Made by a program: the position numbers and the translations under genes. Positions 45,256-54,155 of a DNA stretch of 64,000 bases are shown piece by piece. The stretch is from UBA11986 sp963734955 (GTDB lineage Bacteria > Bacteroidota > Ignavibacteria > UBA10030 > UBA6906), in NCBI GenBank assembly GCA_963734955.1, contig CAVTJO010000005.1:650210-714209 (forward strand), given 5' to 3'. The notes under the pieces are model-generated. The model had not been told where the DNA came from and ran no database searches. It saw only the letters and a program-made list of their open reading frames with translations. Every line of letters starts with the position of its first letter. Positions within the stretch are counted from its first letter, which is position 1.

Positions 45256-46113
45256 CTACTTTCTCGCCAAAAGAAAGGTCACTTCGTAGTCGGGCGAATA
45301 GCGTATGTCCAGATGCCAACCGGCGTTTGACGCCCGATCCTGCCAAATGGTCTCAAAGATCTGTTTGTAGTCATCAAAAGAGATGACTGGTTTCAGATGC
45401 GCCGCGGTAGTATATAGGGAAAAGAAATGCGTATTGAGATGTACGATTGCTTCATTGTCCTGCAGTTTAAGGAGTGTGACCTGGTTACCTCTGAGATTTG
45501 CCTGCTCCCAGCACAAATAAAGAATGAATGCTTTATGCGGGGGAACAAACGGCACCCAGGTTCGAGCGCCAACGAAATAGCCACCGCCGTCCTTGAGTAG
45601 GTTCAGCGCTGCCGGCTTTCCGCGATCGGCGGCGACAGGGAGGTAGACGTTGAGAACGATGAACGACCAATAGATTTCTTCGCGTGCCCAGATCTTCATC
45701 TGCTCGGAAACATCTGGAAAGCTTGAGGTGGGATATTTGGATACCGTGTCAAGTCTGATGAAGATAGTCTCGAGATGCTGGAAGTACCATTGCCCTCCGT
45801 CCGAGAGCAATGAGAAACAAAACGTGGTCCTATGATTGCTTTCCGTCCACGGGACGACGTACTGAATGCGGTTATCAACTCGAAAGATCTCGGGAGTAGC
45901 TTCCCAGTCTGCCGGTGACGCCCAAGCTCTGAGGGAGTCGAGAAAGCCCATCAGGATGGGTTTGAATGTGTCACCCAGCTGCGCCAGCGGGCGTATCCGC
46001 TCGACGTTCATATTTCCAGCCCTGAGTGTGCCGGCGAAGTCTCTCCAAATGTGAAGATCGTCCTGGGCGGAGGCACCGTTGTACGAGGAGAAAATCAGAA
46101 AGGATTGCTGCAA
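45256..46113 (-). CDS. Hypothetical protein, probable distal cassette gene
   Basis: A 285-residue protein of mixed alpha/beta composition, rich in aromatic residues (YWSFIVLNVYLPV, WVPFVPPHKAFILYLCWEQAN). There is no signal peptide, no membrane helix and no motif I recognise. Only a TTG start at 46113 is available after the upstream stop; ATG 46011 would drop 34 residues. It is oriented with the array and ends close to the truncated attC. Confidence 0.5.
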   Translation of the reverse strand: MQQSFLIFSSYNGASAQDDLHIWRDFAGTLRAGNMNVERIRPLAQLGDTFKPILMGFLDSLRAWASPADWEATPEIFRVDNRIQYVVPWTESNHRTTFCFSLLSDGGQWYFQHLETIFIRLDTVSKYPTSSFPDVSEQMKIWAREEIYWSFIVLNVYLPVAADRGKPAALNLLKDGGGYFVGARTWVPFVPPHKAFILYLCWEQANLRGNQVTLLKLQDNEAIVHLNTHFFSLYTTAAHLKPVISFDDYKQIFETIWQDRASNAGWHLDIRYSPDYEVTFLLARK

Positions 46114-46171
46114 ACGAAACTGAAACTCGATGGTTCATGGCAACACTCGTTGAGCAATGGTAAGTGGCAAA

Positions 46172-46257
46172 AGAGCCAACGTTTTCGACAGACCACCGTT
46201 GCGAGACTGATTCCATTCCGCGGCGGTGAACACCTTGTATGTGGCCAGTTATTAGTT
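46172..46257 (-). repeat. Degenerate attC-like site
   Basis: CCAACGTT...CCACCGTTGCGAG at the left and GCGGCGGTG...CAGTTATTAG at the right resemble the arms of the attC at 49306 and 50273 but with a short middle and damaged core boxes. It lies between two - strand genes where a cassette boundary is expected. Confidence 0.35.
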
Positions 46258-46301
46258 CAACTTCATCTATTCGGAGTGCGGGCCCCCGTGTTGACGTTGT
46301 T

Positions 46302-46838
46302 CTACGCCCCAGCCGGTCGACCTGTCGCAACTTCCCGGTGTCGTTTCTTCCACTGCCAGAGACCGGCAGTAATATCCTGTGGAAGTCGATGCCCGAGTTC
46401 TCTGGCTGCGAGAACAATCTGTCCGCGATGGTGGGTTTCATGAGCCACCAGGGAGGCCATGAAATGTACCGCATCGGAGGGAATGTTGGCCCATGGAACG
46501 TTCATGTTGAGCACTCCCCCATGATCGAGACCGGCGTTCAGTATTGCGATGATGCCCTGGCTACTCCGTCTTAATGCCTGGAGTAGTGCTCTTCGACTCA
46601 CATGTCTTCGGTCAACACTTTTCGGCGTCTTGATCGCGTATGTTTTGCCGACCATTTTGATCCACATACACCGCGCATTATGAATATGGCCTGCGATCAT
46701 GCGAATCGTCCGCCGTGGAGCGCCGGGAATCTTCTTGCTCCACAGTTCGGCCGGGAGATTCTGGAAAAAGAATTCCGTCACCCGGTTATTGGTTCGCCAG
46801 GCGGACAGAAGGTCATCGTGTTGGTGGTTCGTTCTCAT
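46302..46838 (-). CDS. DinB-family protein
   Basis: A 178-residue four-helix-bundle protein of the DinB/YfiT superfamily. The metal-binding histidines are in MIAGHIHNARCMW (about 46-58) and VAHETHHRGQIV (about 132-143). The family includes metal-dependent thiol transferases; the bound thiol is unknown. Length and helix order are normal. It is oriented with the array, with no strong ribosome site. Confidence 0.78.
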   Translation of the reverse strand: MRTNHQHDDLLSAWRTNNRVTEFFFQNLPAELWSKKIPGAPRRTIRMIAGHIHNARCMWIKMVGKTYAIKTPKSVDRRHVSRRALLQALRRSSQGIIAILNAGLDHGGVLNMNVPWANIPSDAVHFMASLVAHETHHRGQIVLAARELGHRLPQDITAGLWQWKKRHREVATGRPAGA

Positions 46839-47182
46839 CCTGAATATTCAACCTACGACTCCATGCACAGGCTGGTGGCTCATAACCTGCGTACAAACAA
46901 CACCGTTGTGTTTGCCGCTACTGTGCGCTTGTTGGCTTGCGATATTTCTCATTACTGTCCAGCCTTACGTCCTTGATTGGAAGGCAAAGGGTCATTGAAA
47001 GCTCCGCTGCTGCGCAACACACAACTGCACATCGGGAAACAAGGGCCATGGTTGATATACGATCAAGCGGCCGGACATTCACGTCTCCTCCTTTGCACCC
47101 ACGATCAGGATCCACGGCAGGCCATAGAGTCCTGTTATTGTCAAATGAGATACAGCATGCCGGCGAGTCTTGCAGTCTTCTT
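46839..47182. other. Non-coding part of the decayed distal array
   Basis: No convincing gene. CTCATAACCTGCG...AACACCGTTG near 46880 looks like the left arm of an attC, but no right arm was found. Probably cassette debris. Confidence 0.3.
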
Positions 47183-47385
47183 GGGTGAACCCGCGTTTGT
47201 TTCCATACCATTTAATCCTCAACGTCTTTCATGATGACGCTCAGGCAGAAGCATACGGAAGAGCCAGCAAGAAGTTCCACAACACACCGCATGCTATTGG
47301 CTGGCAATTGCCACCCGCTTCATTCCCAACAGGATTGTTACGCAATTCACTCCGACGGCCTGCGAAGGTATGGCGGCATCATATG
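47183..47385 (+). pseudogene. Relic of a MazE-Doc toxin-antitoxin cassette
   Basis: The DNA closely matches the intact module at 57,740-57,900. The antitoxin tail (AEAYGR-KKF-NT-HA) is followed by the Doc start (TRFIPNRIV, then HSDGLRRYGG in another frame). Stop codons and frameshifts interrupt it, the N-terminal antitoxin and most of Doc are gone, and no attC or promoter remains. It lies antisense to the array like the intact copy. Confidence 0.75.
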
Positions 47386-47420
47386 GTGTCCTCATCGACT
47401 CGCTCCGGCGTCAGATGCCG

Positions 47421-47831
47421 TCAGTCGAAATTGCATTCCAATTCAAAATGATAACCATCTCGATTGGCCAGATACATTCCAATGCCATGAATACCTTTGA
47501 GTTGACCGGTGCCTGAGCCTTTGGCAATCCGCAATGCCGCTCTTGCCGTTCCACCTTCGAACGTGCCGTTGTCTTCGAGGACAAAGCTGCCTGACTTCCC
47601 CAGGAGTGTTCCATCAAAATATATGAGTCCAACATACGAAGCCGTGGATTTATGTTGATCCTTCTGGTCAACGTGACCATAGAACATGAGATACTCAACG
47701 GACGCCTTGCCTTCGATTTCTCCACTTAAAATGTATTCGACTGAGGCCTTTGTCATTTTCATTTCAGAAGTGATTTGTTGGTAGCTTGCCTCCTCCCACT
47801 TCTTTACTGTGTAGGTTCCTTTGGCTTTCAT
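47421..47831 (-). CDS. DUF3224-family protein
   Basis: A 136-residue predicted beta-barrel with the family pattern: MKAKGTYTVKKWEE, KASVEY repeated, FDGTLLGKSGSFVLEDNGTF, GSGTGQLKGIHGIG. AAGGAG lies upstream of the ATG. DUF3224 resembles allene-oxide-cyclase-type barrels; no enzymatic role is established. It is an array-oriented cassette; its left neighbour is the toxin-antitoxin relic instead of an attC. Confidence 0.8.
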   Translation of the reverse strand: MKAKGTYTVKKWEEASYQQITSEMKMTKASVEYILSGEIEGKASVEYLMFYGHVDQKDQHKSTASYVGLIYFDGTLLGKSGSFVLEDNGTFEGGTARAALRIAKGSGTGQLKGIHGIGMYLANRDGYHFELECNFD

Positions 47832-47863
47832 TTCTCACTCCTTTCACTGGGGTTGTTCATTTC

Positions 47864-48056
47864 ACTTAACGTGGGCAGTTCCATTTCCTTGGCCGCCGTG
47901 CATGATGCATAGCGTCTCCAAAAACTACGCAACGCCCCACTCTTCGCTTTCCAGGAATGTGTGATGCATGGAGCGAATTCTATATTCAAAGGTGTGCATG
48001 CGCTTGTGCGTTGACTTACCGAATAAACGAGCGTCTTAGTTCTTCGGTGTTATGTG
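47864..48056 (-). repeat. attC site of the VanZ-like cassette
   Basis: CACTTAACG at the left and GGTGTTATGTG at the right form the core boxes. The inner arms GTGCATGATGCAT/TGTGTGATGCATGGAGCGAA resemble the other sites. The VanZ-like gene stop is the TAA of the right box. Confidence 0.7.
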
Positions 48057-48421
48057 TTCCTGGTCGCCTGCTGCCGATTCGATAAAACAGAGTCAAGCGC
48101 AAACGCAATTACTATGCCTGCCAAATTAGCCACTAGATCCCAACTGTCATATACGTTACTCATCAATCCAAATCCATTAAAGAGTTCAAAGAGTTCAACT
48201 GTAGCGAGTGCAATAAATGCAGCCCACGTTTTTCTTTGTTGTGTCTTGAGCGGAATGTGGAGAGCCAGGAAGTAGACAGCAAACGACACAGCAATATTGC
48301 CAACGTAGCAACGCACGAGTGTTTCAAATGGTCCAGAATACCTGGACTTGAGGACTAACAGCGATATACCCAACAAAACAAAACTGATGTTTCGTGCTTT
48401 TGTCCTGCTTGCGGAGTCCAT
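48050..48421 (-). CDS. VanZ-like small membrane protein
   Basis: A 123-residue protein with four hydrophobic helices (FVLLGISLLVLK, NIAVSFAVYFLAL, WAAFIALATVELFELF, DLVANLAGIVIAFALD). The pattern VELFELFN...YDSWDLVANLAGI matches the VanZ-like family, whose members affect glycopeptide tolerance or are of unknown role. Its stop TAA lies inside the attC box, a typical cassette layout. Oriented with the array. Confidence 0.7.
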   Translation of the reverse strand: MDSASRTKARNISFVLLGISLLVLKSRYSGPFETLVRCYVGNIAVSFAVYFLALHIPLKTQQRKTWAAFIALATVELFELFNGFGLMSNVYDSWDLVANLAGIVIAFALDSVLSNRQQATRNT

Positions 48422-48469
48422 TTACGTCAGTTTTTCATCAATACTCAAGACACGGCGGGCGACCGTGAC

Positions 48470-48597
48470 GCCTAACGTGTGCGGGCACTATGCCGTGACG
48501 CCGACCATTCTCATTAACTGACGGCGCCATGAAGCGAGGACTATATGTCATGCCGTTACCAACTGAATCGAGTGCCACAGCACCCGCTGTTAGGCGA
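48470..48597 (-). repeat. attC site
   Basis: GCCTAACGTGTGCGGG at the left pairs with CCCGCTGTTAGGC at the right. The inner arms ATGCCGTGACGCCG and CGGCGCCATGAAGCGA show the usual imperfect palindrome. It belongs to the secreted-protein cassette on its right. Confidence 0.8.
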
Positions 48598-48651
48598 AGT
48601 TGATTTTTCGTCAACGACCATTGAGGCGACCGACAGATTGATATGTGCAAA

Positions 48652-49257
48652 TCACGGCGCGAAGATCACTGACGCCGTATCATTTCCGCTCAGAAAGATG
48701 GTTGCCTTGTTCAGGGCAGCCAAGAAATCGGATCGATTGATGTCGAGACCCATGCTGCTGGGTCTTGTCATGCCCCGCTCTGCGAGAGTGAGATATCGAG
48801 TGTCTACAATGAAGCATAGTGGCTCCCGGTTGACGAAGAGTACTGCTCGGAGACCCTTAAGAGGCGCATCAGACTTCGGGCGCCTGATACAAATGGAGGA
48901 TCGCAGTGTTGACGTATCCGGTACTTGCGAGAATTCACGATAAGGCCACTCCGGCGATGGCTCTTTCGGGTATCGCTGCAGTGTGGAGCGCAATTGATAT
49001 CCTGCCTGATTACCAAGCCAGAGGATCGTTTCAAACTCCGTTCCAAAAAGCTGAAGCGCGTTCGGAAACTGATGCCCTTCTGCCTCCGGATGTTGAAAAG
49101 GTAGAAGACGAATCGGCGTGAAGATACGAGCACCTTCTTCTACCCGACCCAGGAAGATTCCGACGGGGATGAATGGTTTTGCCTTCTGTTTCCCCAGGGA
49201 AAGACCCATTGCAAGAATTGCCAGTACAACTGAGATCAATCGACAAACTGTTCGCAT
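48652..49257 (-). CDS. Hypothetical exported protein in a cassette
   Basis: About 201 residues starting MRTVCRLISVVLAILAMGLSLG, a likely signal peptide; ATG 49269 is also possible. Starts further upstream lie inside an attC and can be discarded. The rest is a soluble domain without motifs I recognise (VGIFLGRVEEGARIFTPIRL, LRAVLFVNREPLCFIVDTRY). Its length and composition suggest a periplasmic protein. Oriented with the array. Confidence 0.55.
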   Translation of the reverse strand: MRTVCRLISVVLAILAMGLSLGKQKAKPFIPVGIFLGRVEEGARIFTPIRLLPFQHPEAEGHQFPNALQLFGTEFETILWLGNQAGYQLRSTLQRYPKEPSPEWPYREFSQVPDTSTLRSSICIRRPKSDAPLKGLRAVLFVNREPLCFIVDTRYLTLAERGMTRPSSMGLDINRSDFLAALNKATIFLSGNDTASVIFAP

Positions 49258-49305
49258 AATTACTACCATGTGATATTGTCTTAAACCTACTGCAGAAACA
49301 ATTTC

Positions 49306-49420
49306 GCATAACGTGTAGGCAACACGCCGTTGCGAGGCGCCTGTACTGAGCTGACTCTCCATCGCTCTGGCGCCGAGCAATAACCAAAGTCAACAAGATG
49401 ATCCATTGTTCGCATTTGCC
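49306..49420 (-). repeat. attC site lacking its right core box
   Basis: GCATAACGTGTAGGCAACACGCCGTTGCGAGGCGCC and GGCGCCGAGCAATAAC give the left half and hairpin. The right end TTCGCATTTGCC runs straight into the core of the next attC, so the right box is shared or lost and no cassette body separates the two sites. Confidence 0.65.
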
Positions 49421-49588
49421 GCCTAACGGACTGGAGCTAAGCTGCGTTACAACGTTGTACTGCGGCTACGCGAGTTGTTTTTTGAATTGCTGATAACTTG
49501 TTGAATCGCATGTTGTCGGTTCGCTTCACGACACTAGGCACATTTTTGAGCCGCAGTTGCAGCGTTAGCTTGAGCGACTGGTTAGGCC
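49421..49588 (-). repeat. attC site of a different sequence class
   Basis: GCCTAACGGACTGGAGCTAAGCTGC at the left matches GCAGCGTTAGCTTGAGCGACTGGTTAGGC at the right in inverted order. The inner region (ACTGCGGCTACGCGAG...GAGCCGCAGTTGCAG) also pairs. It is unlike most sites here and probably came from another integron. Confidence 0.75.
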
Positions 49589-49623
49589 GCACTCATGACG
49601 ATTACATTCATAAGTTCAAAATA

Positions 49624-50124
49624 TTATTGACCGTGTGGTGGTTGCCAGAGTTCAATACGGTTACCCTCTGGATCCATCACCCAACCGAACTTTCCGAATT
49701 CTGATTCATCCACTTTGGAATCGACAGTACAGCCCTCCGCTCGAAGAACGGGCAGAAGCTCATCCAAATTGTCGACACGATAGTTAATCATGAATGTCGA
49801 TTGGCTGGGACTGAAATACTTCGTATCACTCTTAAAGATATTCCATATGGTTGTACCGCTTCCATCGGGATTTTGATCGGTTCGCCATTTGAACGCAAAT
49901 CCACCCCAAGCTTCAACTTCGATACCAAGATGCTGACGATACCAAGCACGAAGAGAGTCTGGATCTCTTGCTTTAAAAAAAATGCCGCCGATGCCTGTGA
50001 CTCGTTTCATAGGTTGTCCTCTTTTGGAGATAGTGGTAGGATCGGAAGTTGTTTGTCCAATACCAATAGAGGAAATGACAATGCTTAAGAATAGGGATCC
50101 GAGGTAGTATGATCGATTTGTCAT
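49624..50124 (-). CDS. VOC-family (glyoxalase/bleomycin-resistance-like) protein
   Basis: A 166-residue ORF. The core starting MKRVTGIGGIFFKARDP (ATG 50010, GAGG 7 nt upstream) is a complete VOC fold with paired beta-alpha-beta modules and metal-side residues in GWVMDPEGNRIELWQP. The upstream 38 residues look like a signal peptide (YLGSLFLSIVISSIGIG), so either an exported form or a cytosolic short form may be made. Members include dioxygenases, glyoxalases and antibiotic-binding proteins. Cassette gene, array orientation. Confidence 0.8.
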   Translation of the reverse strand: MTNRSYYLGSLFLSIVISSIGIGQTTSDPTTISKRGQPMKRVTGIGGIFFKARDPDSLRAWYRQHLGIEVEAWGGFAFKWRTDQNPDGSGTTIWNIFKSDTKYFSPSQSTFMINYRVDNLDELLPVLRAEGCTVDSKVDESEFGKFGWVMDPEGNRIELWQPPHGQ

Positions 50125-50272
50125 AATATTCGCCGTTGTTAATTTGTGTGCGGCCTAATTATTGTTCGTATGGTTTCGTGTAAGACCACTGTATGTCCCA
50201 TCGCAACATAACATGGCACGCTTCTCATTCCCTTGTGCCGCAAAACGCCTCAAAAAATGTAGCTTTGCTTGC

Positions 50273-50429
50273 GCGTAACGTTTAGGCAACACCCCGTTGC
50301 GAGCCGCCATCAAACAGATCGTCGATTGCTGTGGCGGCGAGCAATGGAGCGAGCACTATTAATTTAGCCAATCATCGAGCTTACTGCGGCAATCCAGCGT
50401 GCGAGCGCCGGTTTGCCGTTTGTTATGCG
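50273..50429 (-). repeat. attC site of the RibD/DHFR-like cassette
   Basis: GCGTAACGTTTAGGCAACACC at the left and GGTTTGCCGTTTGTTATGCG at the right are the arms; GCCGCCATC...GTGGCGGCGAGCAATGGAGCGAGCAC is the inner hairpin. Confidence 0.85.
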
Positions 50430-50515
50430 TTCGTGCCCCGCCCCAGAAGTCCATTGGCTCGAAGCACAGTTGAACAACACATCGGAGCAACAATGATTTG
50501 GCATGCCATTCTTGC

Positions 50516-51073
50516 TCACGTATGCTTTCTGTATTGAAGGGCAATGACTCCGGATTGCAAAGTTTTCGACCCAACAAAGTCCAGCCTAATCGTGTTTTGG
50601 AGCATCACGGTTTCGAATAACCGGGGCCCTCTTCCAGCGACAACTGGGTGAACCACGAACTGATACTCGTCAATCAAACTGAGCTCGGATAGCTGGGACG
50701 CAATGCTTAAACTACCGACGCAAATGTCCTTTCCAGGCTGCTGCTTCAGAGCGAGCACCTCTTCCGCAATGTTCGCACGCACGATTCTCGTGTTGTTTCC
50801 CTCAACGTGAGTCAAAGTCGTGGAGAATACGACCTTATTGAGCGAGTCGAACACGCGCGCGAATTCCTTGCTTGCCGCTGTCTCCGATTGCTTCTTGGCG
50901 ACATCTGGCCAATACGGAACCATCAGTTGGTACGTGATCCGGCCGTAGAGGAGGAGGCTCGCATTGCGAAGCACCCCCGTGAAATACTCGAGCAATTCAT
51001 CATCGGCAATCCCGTCGGTATGGCTACAGTATCCGTCAGCAGTGATATTGATTGCAAACACGACCTTCCTCAT
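50516..51073 (-). CDS. RibD/dihydrofolate-reductase-like family protein
   Basis: A 185-residue protein with GGAGG close before the ATG. Features of the YyaP/RibD C-terminal-like group: MRKVVFAINITADGY, LLLYGRITYQLM, KVVFSTTL, DICVGSLSIASQL, YQFVVHPVVAGRGPRLF. These proteins have the DHFR fold, but most have no proven activity; some appear in antibiotic-resistance contexts. Cassette gene in array orientation. Confidence 0.8.
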   Translation of the reverse strand: MRKVVFAINITADGYCSHTDGIADDELLEYFTGVLRNASLLLYGRITYQLMVPYWPDVAKKQSETAASKEFARVFDSLNKVVFSTTLTHVEGNNTRIVRANIAEEVLALKQQPGKDICVGSLSIASQLSELSLIDEYQFVVHPVVAGRGPRLFETVMLQNTIRLDFVGSKTLQSGVIALQYRKHT

Positions 51074-51158
51074 AGACCTCCCTATTTGCCGTTAAGTGAC
51101 AAATTCAAAGACCGCCTGATCGAATAACCAATCACCGAAAACGGCGGCGGGGCATGAC

Positions 51159-51304
51159 GCTTAACGTGTGCCGCAACAACGCCGTGCCGCCCGACCAGCT
51201 TTCTATCAACTGACGGGCGGCATGGAGCGACCTCTATTGGGCTTTCACTGAGCTTTATCATCGCCATATTAATGAGGGAGCGCCGTTGTTGGGTGTGTTA
51301 ACTG
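51159..51304 (-). repeat. attC site of the T9SS-protein cassette
   Basis: GCTTAACGTGTGCCGCAACAACGCCGTGCCGCCC at the left, GGGCGGCATGGAGCGACCTC in the middle and GGAGCGCCGTTGTTGGGTGTGTTAAC at the right give the same two-stem structure as the other sites. Confidence 0.8.
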
Positions 51305-51353
51305 CTGTGCCCCACTCCAATGTTTCAACGAGAGAACAATGGTAGAGCTTCAA

Positions 51354-52406
51354 TCACCGTCCATGAAGCACGACTGTTTTCATTGGAAAATCTGATGTTA
51401 TGCCAATTACGAACGCTTCCTTGCCGTCCGTCCACACCGATTGGAAGCGGACATTCTGCATGCGCAGTTGCGTGAACTCAAACCAATCGGACCCGTTATA
51501 GTGGTAGACACGGCCATTTGACTCATATCCCACTGCAAAAATGTTGTTCTCCGTGGAAGCACCCATCCCGACTGCCGCCAATTGAGACAGCACCGTATTC
51601 CACGTGGTACCACTTTGCCGCTGAATTCCTCCGGGGCCGTAGCGATATAATATACCCGAAGGGGATATGAAAAGACGAGCAAAGTCGTAGCTACTGTCAC
51701 GCAGTACCCATTGCGACCCCAGTCGTTTATAGAAATAGAAGATCGGAAGAAAGAGTGTATCAGGTGCGTTGCCCAAGACCAGATATGTGACAGAGGCATC
51801 TCCAATGATCTGTGTGATCTGAGGATTCTGCGTGGTATCGTTGACAAACGTGTACGAAACAGAGTCCCTATCGAATTGACTCCCGTTGTAGTGGGCAAGG
51901 TATCCCTCCATACCACCAATCCAAAAATCGGTGGGGGATCGTCCCCAAAGCGACTGTAGTCCTCTTCCCCCCGAAACATTGATTTCGCTCCATTGGGCTC
52001 CATCAAAGCGAGCTAGAAAAGGGGTATTCTCTATATCGACATAGCCGGCTGCGTAGACAGCCTGTTCAGAGAACCCGAGAATGCTTGAAAATGTCCCAAC
52101 ACGCGTAAGAGGCCCTCCTTCGGTCACAAGCAACTTGACATTTGTCCACGATTGACCATTCCAATGATACATTCTGCCAAACCCCCGCTCATTGAATCCG
52201 CAAATGTAGATGTTGCTACTTGAGGATCCCCAGCTGTACCTCATCAATGTCTGCAGACTTCCTGGATAGGCTAATGTGTCAATCGTCCAAGCATACTCAC
52301 GTGGATTCCTCGGCGGAGGAGGACCAGTCGACTCGGTCTTGCAACCTAATATCAAGAGTGGTGCTATCGCAAGGGCCACCACCAACACCATCACAAGCGT
52401 CTTCAT
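51354..52406 (-). CDS. Cassette-borne lipoprotein with beta-propeller-like repeats
   Basis: About 350 residues; GGAGGAG lies before ATG 52406. Lipobox LLILGC at about residue 22. The mature part has repeated short blocks of the type YHWNGQSW, RFDGAQWSEI, HYNGSQFD and HYNGSDWFEF, suggesting a beta-propeller of about six blades, as in FCB surface lipoproteins of unknown function. Directly downstream of the T9SS-protein gene (11-base gap), so co-transcribed. Confidence 0.7.
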   Translation of the reverse strand: MKTLVMVLVVALAIAPLLILGCKTESTGPPPPRNPREYAWTIDTLAYPGSLQTLMRYSWGSSSSNIYICGFNERGFGRMYHWNGQSWTNVKLLVTEGGPLTRVGTFSSILGFSEQAVYAAGYVDIENTPFLARFDGAQWSEINVSGGRGLQSLWGRSPTDFWIGGMEGYLAHYNGSQFDRDSVSYTFVNDTTQNPQITQIIGDASVTYLVLGNAPDTLFLPIFYFYKRLGSQWVLRDSSYDFARLFISPSGILYRYGPGGIQRQSGTTWNTVLSQLAAVGMGASTENNIFAVGYESNGRVYHYNGSDWFEFTQLRMQNVRFQSVWTDGKEAFVIGITSDFPMKTVVLHGR

Positions 52407-52417
52407 GTCTCCTCCGA

Positions 52418-54103
52418 TCACTTCGCAAGGAGAAGCTTGATGGTCTTTGTGAAGGAGGGTTTGCCGTCGCCTCGTGCAACATTCAGCCGGGCAAAGTACA
52501 CTCCACTACTTGCAGGCAACCCAAACCCACTTTTGCCATCCCAGGTTACACTGTGATATCCTGCTTCTCGTTGTCCTTCCACGACCAATGCGATCTTCCC
52601 ACCCTGAATATCGTAGATAGCAATGGTCACACTGCCATCTTCCGGAAGCGAGTAAACAATGGCCGTGTTAGGATTGAAGGGGTTGGGGAAACTCCTTATG
52701 TCGTACGAAGTTGGTGTGCCATTCTCGAGACCAGGTTTCGGCAGCCTCATGCCATAGACATGGTACCACCATGGGAATGAAGTTGCACCATTAAGTGAAA
52801 AATACGATCGCACATCGTAGCCAAGCAGATCGGGATGGTATCCGTGGATCGGAGCATAATCATAATCATTGAACTCTGTTGTGCCTCGATTGACGGTGGC
52901 AATCAGTTGGGGCGGGCCTGGGTTCTGGTTGTATGGCTTGACGGTACGCCAAATCTGATACTGCGTTACAGAAGAATGAGGATGCTCGCTCCAAGTGATA
53001 TGGACATAATCTTCACCTCCGAGAGTGATGTTAGCAGGTGCCAGGGGTCGGGCATCGAAATGGGCCGTGTATGTTGCATGATCGCTTGGATAAAACGTCG
53101 CTGGGCTTGACCATACGGTATCACTTGCGAGCGTGTTAGTCCAGTAACTGAAGATGTACTCAATGCCACTAATAACCTGATAAAGAGCTTCACCCGTTAC
53201 AGCGGGGTTTGTCTCCCGTATTTGTGCCACCTGCGGCGCACCGGAAGCTACGCCATTCACTTTGATCTGTCCGCCGCTCGCGCCAGCAAAGCTGTTTTGA
53301 AACGTGATGTCAAACTCACGAGAAAGATTAGCGGTGAATTCTGATATAGTGGTGAAGTTTAGCTGTAAAACGGGAAGTGAAGAAGTTACAGAGCCACTGC
53401 TGTATCCCCAATCACTTGACCAGTTGCTGAACCTTCTGATGTATCCCTGAAACTCTCTGCCGTCCATGACAGCCACACCAGCCACAGCGCTTTCCCAATG
53501 CAGATTGCTGACTGTGTAGCCTGAGGGATGCTCGGGCGGCGTCGGGCCAGTGCCAATTCCCACAGTACCTCCTGCGAAGGAATTTTGCAGCTTGATGCTC
53601 CAACGCGGTCGCTTGCGAAACATCATCGTAGGGTAGCCCCTCGGTCGGGCACCGCCAGTTCCATTGATGACGTTGGAGAGGGTGAGGTTTGGTTGCTCCG
53701 TTGTAGATCCTTCATTCTCGACTTGGGCGACGCGTATATTGCCCGGGTCCGGCCAGAACACAGCTGTTACATAGCAAACGTGGTCGGGTTGAGTCTGTGG
53801 GCCCCATCCAATGATGTCACCTGTCTGTACATCAGAAACGTAGAAAGTGAACCGCTCGAAGTGATCGAGGCTTATTGCGTTCACACCGTTGAATGTGGAC
53901 GCGGGACATCGCGAGTCGTTCCAAGTCCTTCCGTACACGCGCGACGTCGCGTAACTCCAGCACGAAGAAGAGCCGCCGTGGCCGTACCCTCCACACTGTG
54001 GATGGTGTGGGTATCCTGGTTGTGCGTGCACACTGTCAAACGTAACGGTGAGCAAAGCAGTCATTAGAGCGACATGAGACAAGAAAGACAGGATTTGATT
54101 CAT
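52418..54103 (-). CDS. Secreted CHAP-like protein with FlgD/Por-type sorting domain
   Basis: About 561 residues; AGAGGTGA lies before ATG 54103. The signal peptide ends near FDSVHAQ. The next 120 residues look like a CHAP/NlpC-type cysteine hydrolase (SSSCWSYATSRVYG with Cys, QPDHVCYVTAVF with His). Two repeats with the phrase QNSFAGG/QNSFAGA and a fibronectin-like region follow. The end is SFPNPFNPNTAIVYSLPEDG...GVYFARL, the C-terminal domain read by the type IX secretion system. A cell-wall or adhesion role is inferred. Unusual as an integron cassette gene. Confidence 0.75.
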   Translation of the reverse strand: MNQILSFLSHVALMTALLTVTFDSVHAQPGYPHHPQCGGYGHGGSSSCWSYATSRVYGRTWNDSRCPASTFNGVNAISLDHFERFTFYVSDVQTGDIIGWGPQTQPDHVCYVTAVFWPDPGNIRVAQVENEGSTTEQPNLTLSNVINGTGGARPRGYPTMMFRKRPRWSIKLQNSFAGGTVGIGTGPTPPEHPSGYTVSNLHWESAVAGVAVMDGREFQGYIRRFSNWSSDWGYSSGSVTSSLPVLQLNFTTISEFTANLSREFDITFQNSFAGASGGQIKVNGVASGAPQVAQIRETNPAVTGEALYQVISGIEYIFSYWTNTLASDTVWSSPATFYPSDHATYTAHFDARPLAPANITLGGEDYVHITWSEHPHSSVTQYQIWRTVKPYNQNPGPPQLIATVNRGTTEFNDYDYAPIHGYHPDLLGYDVRSYFSLNGATSFPWWYHVYGMRLPKPGLENGTPTSYDIRSFPNPFNPNTAIVYSLPEDGSVTIAIYDIQGGKIALVVEGQREAGYHSVTWDGKSGFGLPASSGVYFARLNVARGDGKPSFTKTIKLLLAK

Positions 54104-54155
54104 AGAATCACCTCTTGATAATTGTGACTGATTCATATGGATTGTGGGGCATTGC

